In this document: piece by piece, positions 16,847 through 24,084 of the stretch
Numbering within the stretch: position 1 is the stretch's first letter
How the letters are laid out: every line of letters begins with the position of its first letter
Assembly: GCF_900167005.1 (NCBI RefSeq)
Contig: NZ_FUXW01000007.1
Span: forward strand, 1-64,000
DNA from: Butyricicoccus pullicaecorum DSM 23266
GTDB taxonomy: Bacteria > Bacillota > Clostridia > Oscillospirales > Butyricicoccaceae
Reading direction: 5' to 3'
Length of the DNA: 64,000 nt
Made by a program: the position numbers and the translations under genes
Notes under the pieces: generated by a model
Databases searched by the model: none
The model's input: the letters and a program-made list of their open reading frames with translations, nothing else
Told to the model about the DNA's origin: nothing

Positions 16847-18865
16847 TCAGTCGGCGTTATCCTCCTTTGCTTCGGGATGTACGTAGGTGCTTGCGGTTGC
16901 CGAGAGGTGGGTCGACAACTTGGTGCCGTCATAGCAGTTGTCGGTCGTATGGAAGGTCACCCGGAGTTCACCCACTGCGCCCTGTGCGCGCACATTCTGT
17001 TCGGCCTGTGTGCGCAGACAGGATTTGCAGTAAGCGACTGCATCTTCTGCCTGAGCAAACCAGCGGGTTTCCAGACCGGGAATGATGACCTGAAACTCGG
17101 AGGTTTCAGCCGAGCGGGCGTGCACGCGGACTTCACCGGATACCGTCGCGGTGATTTGTCCGGTGACTGCACCAACCGCATTTGCGGTGGAAGCATGGGC
17201 GGGGATGACGCAGGGGGCATGCAGCGCATCGGCTGCGGCTTTGAGGAACAAGTGGATGGGGCCGCCGATGCCGATGAGCGTGGCCGGAGTGGAACAACCG
17301 AGATGCAGCAGGCCGGACGGCTCTTTGTGCCGCTCGTTCCATTGCAGTTCCAAAACGGCCTTGATGCCCTCGTCCAGACCGTTTTTGCGGAAATAGGGAT
17401 GGGTATGTTCGAGCAGCATCTGCGAGACACCCAGAAAAATGCGGCACTCGATCTCGGTATATACCCGACGGCACAGCGTTTCGGGCTGTAAATCCAGCGA
17501 AGCCGCGGCAAAGGAAACTGCCAGACGCGCGCATTCGGTGTCGTATGCGGTGAAGTCTCCGCGCACGTGCATCACGTCCGTGGGAGTCAGTCCAGCACGC
17601 ACGATAGCACCCGACTGTTCCAGTGCCGACGTGTCCAGCAAATACTTGTCCAGATGCAGCAGGTTTGCCGCTTGCTGGATGCTGAGCGGGCCGCGTGTGA
17701 GTGCACGGCATAACCGTTCCTCTTCCGGTGTCATGGGGATGGTTTCCCAGTCGGTGCGCCCGAGGGTCAGGAACTCGTGCATGGGCAGCGAGTGGGTGGG
17801 TGTTGCGCGAATCTGGTCGCGCAGCGTTTGCACGATCTCGGGGTACTGTACCGCCAGTCGGCAGAGCGGAATGACGCGCTCAGGGCCGATGGTGAGGGCG
17901 TCGAACCGCCAGCGGATGACGCTGTCACCGCCGAGTGCAAAGGAGGTCGAGAATAGACCGTGCACCAGTGTTTTCCAGTCTCCAACCCGGATGCCATCCT
18001 CACACAGAATGGGTAGACGGTTGTCAATCAGTGCAATATCGGTCGTGGTGCCGCCCATGTCGACGATAATAGCTTGATCGGCTCCGACCAGTGTGCTGCC
18101 GCCAAGTGCCGAGGCGGCAGGACCGGACAGCAGGGTTTCGACCGCGTGGTTCATCGCAAAGGGGCAGCTCATCAGGCTGCTGTCCGAGCGCACGACCATG
18201 AGCTCGGCAGAGATGCCGCGGGCGCGGAATGCCTGCTTGGCAGCGTTTAGAAAGTCACGGGTGATGGGGATGAGTCCGGCGTTGAGCAGTGCGCTGGCCG
18301 CGCGTTCCAGACTGGACAGGTCACCGAATAGGGTGCTGGAAACCACGGCCGGCAGGCCGGTTTCCTCCTCGATGATCTGTGCAGCCTTCTTTTCCACAAC
18401 ACCCTCGTTGCGCACGGCGAAAATTTCGCACACGGCGACCGCTTCCACGTCAGAAAACCACTCTCTGGCGTGCTGGCGCAGGACCGACCAGTCGGGCTCT
18501 TCGAGTACTTCACCGCGGATGGTGGTGCGGCAGGGTAGATAGCGAATATCATCCGGGTCATTGAGTCCGAATCGAGCGCCGTTGCGCGCGATACCCTGAT
18601 GATCGATGCCGAGCAGCAGCAGACGGGATTTGCGCGCCTTGGACTCGACACAGGCGTTAGTTGCGAGGGTGGTGGACAGACCGGCAAGCTCAGCTTTGCG
18701 GCACAATTCGGGATTGAGCCCATCGAGTGCGTTCAAAATGCCGGCCATCAGGTCGTAATGGGTGGTCAGCGCCTTGGAAGTGTCCAAAATGGCGCGGGTG
18801 TCCAGATCGATCAGGACGGCATCGGTCGAGGTGCCGCCGGTGTCGATGCCAATGCCGATACGCAT
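16847..18865 (-). CDS. Hydantoinase/oxoprolinase (HyuA-like) family protein
   Basis: A 672-residue ASKHA-fold protein. MRIGIGIDTGGTSTDAVLID opens the Hydant_A N-terminal domain, STTLATNACVE follows, and VDMGGTTTDIALI (about 269) begins the Hydantoinase_A core. The last 170 residues are diverged. The family includes ATP-dependent oxoprolinases. Stand-alone HyuA-like proteins also occur in corrinoid methyltransferase clusters, and that setting fits here because RACo follows in the same operon. No HyuB partner is present, so a hydantoin reaction is unlikely. Its role with RACo is inferred. Confidence 0.83.
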   Translation of the reverse strand: MRIGIGIDTGGTSTDAVLIDLDTRAILDTSKALTTHYDLMAGILNALDGLNPELCRKAELAGLSTTLATNACVESKARKSRLLLLGIDHQGIARNGARFGLNDPDDIRYLPCRTTIRGEVLEEPDWSVLRQHAREWFSDVEAVAVCEIFAVRNEGVVEKKAAQIIEEETGLPAVVSSTLFGDLSSLERAASALLNAGLIPITRDFLNAAKQAFRARGISAELMVVRSDSSLMSCPFAMNHAVETLLSGPAASALGGSTLVGADQAIIVDMGGTTTDIALIDNRLPILCEDGIRVGDWKTLVHGLFSTSFALGGDSVIRWRFDALTIGPERVIPLCRLAVQYPEIVQTLRDQIRATPTHSLPMHEFLTLGRTDWETIPMTPEEERLCRALTRGPLSIQQAANLLHLDKYLLDTSALEQSGAIVRAGLTPTDVMHVRGDFTAYDTECARLAVSFAAASLDLQPETLCRRVYTEIECRIFLGVSQMLLEHTHPYFRKNGLDEGIKAVLELQWNERHKEPSGLLHLGCSTPATLIGIGGPIHLFLKAAADALHAPCVIPAHASTANAVGAVTGQITATVSGEVRVHARSAETSEFQVIIPGLETRWFAQAEDAVAYCKSCLRTQAEQNVRAQGAVGELRVTFHTTDNCYDGTKLSTHLSATASTYVHPEAKEDNAD

Positions 18866-18909
18866 GGTATGTTGCCCCTTCCCGTTTTCAGATACAGATA
18901 ACTAATTTC

Positions 18910-18938
18910 AGTATAGCGGTGCGTGCGTCCACTGTATA
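18910..18938 (-). promoter_or_regulatory. Possible promoter of the hyuA-RACo operon
   Basis: Minus strand TATACA, 17 bp, TATACT. The -35 box matches 4 of 6 positions. Confidence 0.5.
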
Positions 18939-19018
18939 GGACAATTTGCGCAGAATTTTGGATAGAATGGCAAGAAAGTACAAAAATGAAAAAATGCCTG
19001 GAAGCGTGAAAAAATTGC

Positions 19019-19047
19019 TTGCCAGCGGGCGAAGTCGTGCGTATAAT
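19019..19047 (+). promoter_or_regulatory. Sigma-A promoter of the DUF1638 gene
   Basis: TTGCCA, 17 bp, TATAAT, 36 bp before the ATG. Confidence 0.75.
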
Positions 19048-19083
19048 GGAGGCAAAACCGGACAAGAGGGAGAGAAAGGAACG

Positions 19084-19836
19084 ATGAGAACGGCATTTAT
19101 CGGCTGTATGGTGATGAACCGGGAAATCAGCCATCTGGTCAGCGAGAGTCAGAACCCGATCCGTACCTGGTGGCTGCGGCAGGGACTGCACGACACACCG
19201 GACATTTTGCGCCATGAGCTGCAGCGCATCATTGACGAGATCGAGCGGGAAAATGAGATGCTGCGCGAGAACCAGCGCTTTGAGGTCATCTGTCTGGGAT
19301 ACGGCCTGTGTTCCAACGGCGTGGTCGGTCTGCGTCCGCGCTCGCTTCCGCTGGTCATTCCACGCTGTGACGACTGCATTTCACTCTTTTTGGGCTCGGC
19401 TGACCGATACCGCAAGCTGTTTGCCGAACACAAGGGCATTTACTGGTATAATCCGGGCTGGATCGAGCAGGCATTTACGCCGTCGACCGAAAATTACCGT
19501 GTGCAGCGTGCGCAGTATGCCGAACTGTATGGCGAGGAAAATGCCGATTTCCTGATGGAAAGCACCAATTCCTGGATGCATGGGTATGAGAGCTGTGGAT
19601 ATATCACCTGTCCGCTGCGGCGCTATCCCGAATACGAGGCGTACACCAAACAGGCGGCGCAGGATTTCGGCTGGACGTACTTTGAAGAGCCGGGAGAAAT
19701 GGGCTATTTCGAGGCGCTGCTGCATGGCCCGTGGGATGAAGAGCGCTTTTTGGTTTGTCATCCGGGAGAACGGGTACAGGCTGACTATTCCAACAAGAAA
19801 ATTTGCGCGGTCAAGATTGACGAGACCGAGGCATGA
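19084..19836 (+). CDS. DUF1638 domain-containing protein
   Basis: A 250-residue protein with the DUF1638 pattern: FIGCMVMNREI at the start, VICLGYGLCSNGVVGLR near 80, IPRCDDCISLFLGS near 105, YWYNPGW and SCGYITCPLRRYPEYE further on. Several conserved cysteines (GYGLCSN, RCDDC, SCGYITC) suggest metal or corrinoid contact. DUF1638 proteins commonly sit with corrinoid proteins and methyltransferases; their biochemistry is not settled. It is divergent from hyuA-RACo and shares their intergenic region. Start at 19084 has AGAAAGGA. An upstream extension to 18946 overlaps the promoter. Confidence 0.85.
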   Translation: MRTAFIGCMVMNREISHLVSESQNPIRTWWLRQGLHDTPDILRHELQRIIDEIERENEMLRENQRFEVICLGYGLCSNGVVGLRPRSLPLVIPRCDDCISLFLGSADRYRKLFAEHKGIYWYNPGWIEQAFTPSTENYRVQRAQYAELYGEENADFLMESTNSWMHGYESCGYITCPLRRYPEYEAYTKQAAQDFGWTYFEEPGEMGYFEALLHGPWDEERFLVCHPGERVQADYSNKKICAVKIDETEA

Positions 19837-19843
19837 TGCAATG

Positions 19844-19875
19844 AAAAAACCGCTCCGAACAGGGAGCGGTTTTGT
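19844..19875. terminator. Bidirectional terminator
   Basis: AAAACCGCTCC/GGAGCGGTTTT stem between the DUF1638 gene and the convergent PocR/AraC gene. Confidence 0.87.
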
Positions 19876-19899
19876 TGACTTTCCGAGAGCTCAAAAGAT

Positions 19900-21072
19900 T
19901 TACTTTTTGCTCTTTCTGTACTGACCGGGTGAGACGTTGGTCAGCTTTTTGAAAATACGGGTAAAATAACTCTGATCGTCAAAACCGACCGCGTAGGCGA
20001 TATCTGCAATGGACATGGTGCTGTCGCGCAGATACAGCTTGGCGCGCTCGACGCGCAGATGGTTGACGTACTCGGTGAAGGTGTAGCCCAGCTCATCTTT
20101 CAGAACGCGGCAGAAGTAGGACTTGGACAGCGATACATGCTCTGCGGCATCCTCAAGTGTCAGTTTTTCGGCCAGATTTTCTTTGATGTAGGCGGTGGTC
20201 TGGTAGATGACGTTGTGGTGCTTGATGTCGTTGAAGTCGAAGACGAAGTTGATAAAACGGTGCAATACCATGCTCAGCCAGCGGTTCAGTTCTTCCAGAT
20301 TGCGCAGTTTTTCGATTTCTGGCTCGTAAGACTGACTCAGACGGAAGATATCGTTGACATCGGCGCCGCCGTCGATGGCTGCGCGGGACATCAGTACGAG
20401 CAGGGAGTGCACATGCTGTTTGATTTTGGCCAGATCATTGCCGCAGGCCAGATACAGACCGGACAAGAGCACGTTGAGCAGCCGCTGAGAGCCTTCCTTG
20501 TCTCCGGCGCGGATGCTCTGCTGGAGCTGACGCTCGCTGTCGATGGGGTATTCTGCCGCCTCAGCCGAGGAATAGAGATCGTACATGGTGTTGAGCAGCT
20601 GTGCCTGACGGCCGGAGTCAACGTTCGGCGCACGGTCTTCCTGACTAAGATAGCCGACGGCAGCGCGTAACAGCTCACTCAGCGCACGGGTCTGCTGGGT
20701 GGTCATGCGCGGGATGCCCTCGACGTTTTCCAGCGAGAGGATGTTGTCCTCGTACGGGTCATCAAGTGAGTTCGCCATAACGATGGGGCCGGTGATCATG
20801 CACAGATCACCCTGATTGTCCGGGTCATGCACCATGGTGGCGATAAACACCAGACCACGCGGGCAATAATAAATATATTTTCCGTCCCAGCGCTCGGCCT
20901 CGTATGCACCGTACAGGTGGGTATGCGAGGCGTTGCACTGATAATTGTCACAGACTGTGCGGAAGGGCTCGCTGCAAAAAGAGCCATCCGGAATGCGGAT
21001 GAGGGTACAGTGTGTACCCGTCAGCGTTTGCACAAAATTGCAGTAGTGCAGGCATTGTTGCTGGAAGTCCAT
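19900..21072 (-). CDS. PocR-type AraC family transcriptional regulator
   Basis: A 390-residue regulator. Residues 1-150 match the PocR sensory domain: CSEPFRTVCDNYQCNASHTHLYGAYEAE, then YIYYCPRGLVFIATMV and the ITGPIVM segment, with cysteine-histidine positions conserved in that family. A helical linker follows (160-275). The C-terminal 100 residues are two AraC helix-turn-helix motifs (LTLEDAAEHVSLSKSYFCRVLKDELG and the second ending in AYAVGFDDQSYFTRIFKK). PocR proteins activate B12-dependent catabolism (propanediol, methylated compounds). Its position between DUF1638 and the divergent corrinoid protein gene makes that module its probable target. Ribosome binding site AGGAGG. Confidence 0.88.
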   Translation of the reverse strand: MDFQQQCLHYCNFVQTLTGTHCTLIRIPDGSFCSEPFRTVCDNYQCNASHTHLYGAYEAERWDGKYIYYCPRGLVFIATMVHDPDNQGDLCMITGPIVMANSLDDPYEDNILSLENVEGIPRMTTQQTRALSELLRAAVGYLSQEDRAPNVDSGRQAQLLNTMYDLYSSAEAAEYPIDSERQLQQSIRAGDKEGSQRLLNVLLSGLYLACGNDLAKIKQHVHSLLVLMSRAAIDGGADVNDIFRLSQSYEPEIEKLRNLEELNRWLSMVLHRFINFVFDFNDIKHHNVIYQTTAYIKENLAEKLTLEDAAEHVSLSKSYFCRVLKDELGYTFTEYVNHLRVERAKLYLRDSTMSIADIAYAVGFDDQSYFTRIFKKLTNVSPGQYRKSKK

Positions 21073-21111
21073 GCTCAGAAACCTCCTGGGGAAGACAGTT
21101 TAATTTTTTTC

Positions 21112-21140
21112 AATATAGCAGATTTTTTTGTGATATGCAA
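21112..21140 (-). promoter_or_regulatory. Sigma-A promoter of the PocR/AraC gene
   Basis: Minus strand TTGCAT, 17 bp, TATATT. Confidence 0.75.
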
Positions 21141-21290
21141 TGTGAATTTCAATAAAATGCAAAGAACCTTGCGGTGCGCGGGCACTGTATACTTGCCCAA
21201 GAACGCATGAATTTTGAAAGGCACTCCTGTGAAAAGTGATAAGATAGTACAAAAAAGCGCAAATGAGTTCAAGAAAAAAAGACAGGGGAC

Positions 21291-21299
21291 TGGTATGAT
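21291..21299 (+). promoter_or_regulatory. Possible extended -10 promoter of the corrinoid protein gene
   Basis: TGGTATGAT with no good -35 box, as expected for an activator-dependent promoter (PocR would be the candidate). The leader to the ATG is about 120 nt. Confidence 0.45.
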
Positions 21300-21423
21300 A
21301 CATACAACAGATCGGGGCGGCAGCGCGGACAGCCGAGCGGAAAGTGCATCCGCTGTGCGCTGGAGTTGCACGCGCCTGAAAAGGGAATCCAAACGATAAG
21401 ATTGTGAAAGGGAGAATATAATT

Positions 21424-22062
21424 ATGAGCGCTATTTTGACTGATATCAGCTCCTGGCTGCAGCAGGGACGTGCACCGAAGGTAAAGGCTTGCGTACAGCA
21501 GGCACTTGACGAAGGCATTCCGGCAGGCGACATCCTGGAAAAGGGTCTGCTCGATGGCATGAACATCATCGGCCAGAAGTTCAAGAACAACGAAGTTTTC
21601 GTTCCTGAGGTTCTGATCGCAGCACGTGCAATGACCAAGGGCATCGAGCTGCTCCGTCCTTACCTGGTAACCGAAGGCGTTGAGGAGAAGGGCACGGTTG
21701 TCATCGGTACGGTCAAGGGTGACCTGCATGATATCGGCAAGAACCTGGTTCGCATGATGATGGAAGGCAAGGGCCTGAAGGTCATCGATCTGGGCGTTGA
21801 CGTACCGGTTGAAAAGTATCTGGACGCAGCGCGTGAGAATAACGCGAACATCATTGCATGCTCGGCTCTGCTGACCACCACCATGACCGAGATGCGTGAG
21901 GTTGTTGAGGCAGTTAAGGCATCTGAGCTCAACGGCAAGGTTAAGATCATGATTGGCGGCGCACCGATCACCCAGGCATTCTGCGATTCCATCGGTGCAG
22001 ACTGCTACACCCCGGACGCAGCAAGCGCAGCTGACGCAGCGCTGGCGATCTGCGCATCGTAA
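21424..22062 (+). CDS. Methyltransferase-type corrinoid protein (MtbC/MttC-like)
   Basis: A 212-residue cobalamin-binding protein. Residues 1-88 are the helical B12-binding cap domain (LLDGMNIIGQKFKNNEVFVPEVLIAARAM). The Rossmann B12 domain follows with DLHDIG at residues 100-105, whose His102 would be the lower axial ligand of cobalt. ALLTTTMTEM and the GGAPITQAFC stretch complete the fold. It carries methyl groups between a substrate methyltransferase and a second methyltransferase (MtbA/MtaA or a tetrahydrofolate enzyme); neither gene is in the window. The ribosome binding site is AAAGGGAGA. A RACo-type reactivator, DUF1638 and PocR are close by. Confidence 0.93.
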   Translation: MSAILTDISSWLQQGRAPKVKACVQQALDEGIPAGDILEKGLLDGMNIIGQKFKNNEVFVPEVLIAARAMTKGIELLRPYLVTEGVEEKGTVVIGTVKGDLHDIGKNLVRMMMEGKGLKVIDLGVDVPVEKYLDAARENNANIIACSALLTTTMTEMREVVEAVKASELNGKVKIMIGGAPITQAFCDSIGADCYTPDAASAADAALAICAS

Positions 22063-22068
22063 GTACCA

Positions 22069-22074
22069 TATAAT
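22069..22074 (+). promoter_or_regulatory. Candidate -10 box of the riboswitch RNA
   Basis: A perfect TATAAT begins 7 bp after the corrinoid gene stop codon and about 12 bp before the aptamer. No clear -35 box is seen, so independent transcription is likely but not certain. Confidence 0.45.
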
Positions 22075-22080
22075 TTTACT

Positions 22081-22295
22081 TTTGTGGCCGCTGTCGGGCT
22101 GACACACCGCAGGTGTGCGAACGGCAGAGGCTAAACAAGGGAAGAGGGACGTACCCCACAGCTTATCGCTGCTGAAGCGCGAGTCCGTACCGCTGAAAAG
22201 GTGAAAACCGGTCACTGGGAAACTGGGAAGGCTGCGGTACTAAGACGTTGAGCGGCAATAACCGCTCTGAAAGCGTGAGTCAGAAGACCTACAAA
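22081..22295 (+). ncRNA. Cobalamin riboswitch aptamer without a downstream gene
   Basis: The conserved cobalamin riboswitch elements occur in order: AGGGAA near 22138, CACTGGG...CTGGGAAGGC at 22213-22232, the AAGACG element near 22242, and GAGTCAGAAGACCTAC at 22277-22292. P1 can form between TTTGTGG (22081-22087) and CCTACAAA (22288-22295, one bulge). The P3-P4 region (GGGACGTACCCC) is somewhat diverged. An alternative hairpin (22289-22329) pairs the 3' strand of P1 with TTTGTA, a typical switching arrangement. A terminator follows, and then only minus-strand sequence, so no + strand gene is controlled. Confidence 0.88.
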
Positions 22296-22336
22296 ATGCA
22301 CTGCACTTTGCTTGCAAAGTGATTTGTAAGATTCCC

Positions 22337-22376
22337 AAAACAGCCGTCGCGGCAATTTGCGCACGGCTGTTTTTTC
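22337..22376 (+). terminator. Terminator behind the cobalamin riboswitch
   Basis: ACAGCCGT/ACGGCTGT outer stem with a short inner GCG stem and six T. It would end a transcript of about 290 nt that begins at the candidate -10 box. Confidence 0.88.
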
Positions 22377-22381
22377 TGCCT

Positions 22382-22420
22382 GAAAAAGCCCCCGGACATG
22401 GATACCGTCCGGGGGTCTTT
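22382..22420 (-). terminator. Terminator of the LacI-family gene
   Basis: CCCCCGGAC/GTCCGGGGG stem. On the minus strand it ends in CTTTTTC. Confidence 0.85.
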
Positions 22421-22435
22421 TGTTGGTCGAGGTTA

Positions 22436-23479
22436 TTATAAATTTTCTGCGCAGAAAATCGAGATGTTGGAACCGGGCTGCTGAGCCGCGGGAGATTTGC
22501 CTTTTTGAAGCAAGTCACGCAGCAGAATGAGCGGCAAATAGCCCTGCTGATAGATGTCCTGCGAGATGGCAAGGTCTACGTCGCCGCTGCGCAGCAAACG
22601 CTTGGTGCTCTCCGAGATATCGTGACAGATGACCCGGATACGTGCTTTGGGCGTGGCAGCGTGAATGGCTTCGGTGCAGCCGGCAACGCTCTGATTGGCC
22701 ATGTAGATGGCAGATAGATCGGGGCAGCGGCTGAGGGATTCGAGCACCTTGCGATAGGTAGTGTGGTAATCGTTGAAGGTCTCGACAATTTCAATCTGAC
22801 CGTTATCAAATCCCAATTCATGCATGCGCTCACAGAATCCGTCCAAACGGGTGCGGTGACCGTCAAATTCCAGATTGCCGACGGCAGCCAGAATTTTGCC
22901 CTTGGGATCGATGCACTTGCTCATCAGTTCGGCGGCAATACGGCCGCTGCGGCGGTAGTCCTGACCGATAAAGCACAGACGTTTGCTGTTCGGAAGATCA
23001 GAGTTAAAGGTAATGGTCGGAATTCCCTGTGCCGCCAGCTGGTCGATTTTTGCCTCGATGGCGATATTGGCGATGGCGCACATGGCGATGCCCTGCGCAC
23101 CGTCTGCGACCAGTTGGTCGAGCAGTTCGATGACCTCACCGGGAATGTCGGTCTGACAGTGGCAGAGCATGACATCGACGTGAAAGTCGGTCAGCTCAGC
23201 GCGCGCGGTCTGGATGCCGCGCTGCACTTCATTTCTAAAATGATCATCCGGCCAGTTGGGCAAAATGACACCCAGACGAATGGGAGAAAAACGCGATTCA
23301 CTGAGCACACGCTGGTGCGCATCGCGCGGGGAAACATAGCCGAGTTCCTGCATAGCGGCCAGGATGCGGGTGCGCACTTCGGCTTTGACATAAGAGCGAT
23401 TGTTGAGGACACGGTCGACCGTACCGCGAGAAACGCCGGCGCGATCGGCGACCATCTGAATGGTGGGACGCTTTCCCAT
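22436..23479 (-). CDS. LacI family transcriptional regulator
   Basis: A 347-residue regulator. The N-terminal LacI helix-turn-helix reads TIQMVADRAGVSRGTVDRVLNNRSYV and is followed by the hinge helix. A periplasmic-binding-protein-like sensor domain starts near residue 65 (RLGVILPNWPDDHF), with the DQLVADGAQGIAMCAI and DGHRTRLDGFCERM segments of the type 1/4 sugar-binding fold. DNA residues SRGTVDRVL are intact. The ligand is probably a sugar or sugar-like molecule. The divergent isomerase gene at 24085 is its likely target. The riboswitch RNA upstream of its 3' end points antisense to it. Confidence 0.9.
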   Translation of the reverse strand: MGKRPTIQMVADRAGVSRGTVDRVLNNRSYVKAEVRTRILAAMQELGYVSPRDAHQRVLSESRFSPIRLGVILPNWPDDHFRNEVQRGIQTARAELTDFHVDVMLCHCQTDIPGEVIELLDQLVADGAQGIAMCAIANIAIEAKIDQLAAQGIPTITFNSDLPNSKRLCFIGQDYRRSGRIAAELMSKCIDPKGKILAAVGNLEFDGHRTRLDGFCERMHELGFDNGQIEIVETFNDYHTTYRKVLESLSRCPDLSAIYMANQSVAGCTEAIHAATPKARIRVICHDISESTKRLLRSGDVDLAISQDIYQQGYLPLILLRDLLQKGKSPAAQQPGSNISIFCAENL

Positions 23480-23509
23480 ACTGGATCACTTCCTTGTTGC
23501 TTCGTAAAA

Positions 23510-23553
23510 AGCGCACCGTACCAGAGTGCGCTGACAGAACTGTTTTCAGTATA
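23510..23553 (-). promoter_or_regulatory. Promoter and inverted repeat upstream of the LacI-family gene
   Basis: On the minus strand an extended -10 TGGTATACT (23548-23556) precedes a perfect 7-bp inverted repeat AGCGCAC-N9-GTGCGCT (23510-23532) lying in the early transcript. The repeat may be an autoregulatory operator or a leader hairpin. Confidence 0.5.
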
Positions 23554-23959
23554 CCATAGATTCTGTGCGGTGCACATGCTTTTTCAAAAATATTTACAAG
23601 AGATCAAAAAATTCGGGAAATCCTGTGCATTTTTGGATGCGGATAGAGTATGCACGGGGTAAGAAAGGCAATCTGTGCGAGTGTCGAGGGGAATGGGTAA
23701 AAAAGAGAAAAAGTCATGCAAATAAGATATAAAGATACAAGGAAAGTGAAAACGATATAACCAGATTAAAGATGCCGGGAATAGAAATGCACACAAAAAT
23801 TGTGCGGGTTGAATAGAAAGACAGGGGTAGAATGGGGAAAGTGCATAAAATGAACTTAATTCGTACAGATATTACAGAAAAAGTGGGAAAATAATTACAT
23901 ATCTGCCGAATAAAGTGAAAACTTTGAGAATAGGCGAAAGGCGAGCGGGAGAAAGCACA
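23554..23959. other. AT-rich, purine-biased intergenic region
   Basis: No gene seen. From about 23,640 the + strand is strongly A/G-rich and far lower in GC than the flanks, with recurring AAGTGAAAA-like words (near 23,740 and 23,920). The minus strand reads short C/T-rich frames without ribosome binding sites. It may hold operators for the LacI regulator or be a curved-DNA segment. Confidence 0.5.
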
Positions 23960-23989
23960 TTGACAGGCTGTGGGCTGTGTGCGTATAAT
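23960..23989 (+). promoter_or_regulatory. Sigma-A promoter of the isomerase gene
   Basis: TTGACA, 18 bp, TATAAT. A small perfect inverted repeat TGTGT-AAAA-ACACA lies just downstream at 24008-24021 and could be an operator. Confidence 0.75.
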
Positions 23990-24084
23990 AGCAATAAAGG
24001 CACAGTGTGTGTAAAAACACATAAAATAGAGAGAAATTACAGGGAAAGTTTGTGTACGGATAATCGTTTTGAGGAGGTTTTGCT

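Noticed and set aside
21300-21423. A second cobalamin riboswitch in the leader of the corrinoid protein gene
   Set aside because: The leader is about 120 nt with some GC-rich pairing, but none of the conserved cobalamin box elements is present.
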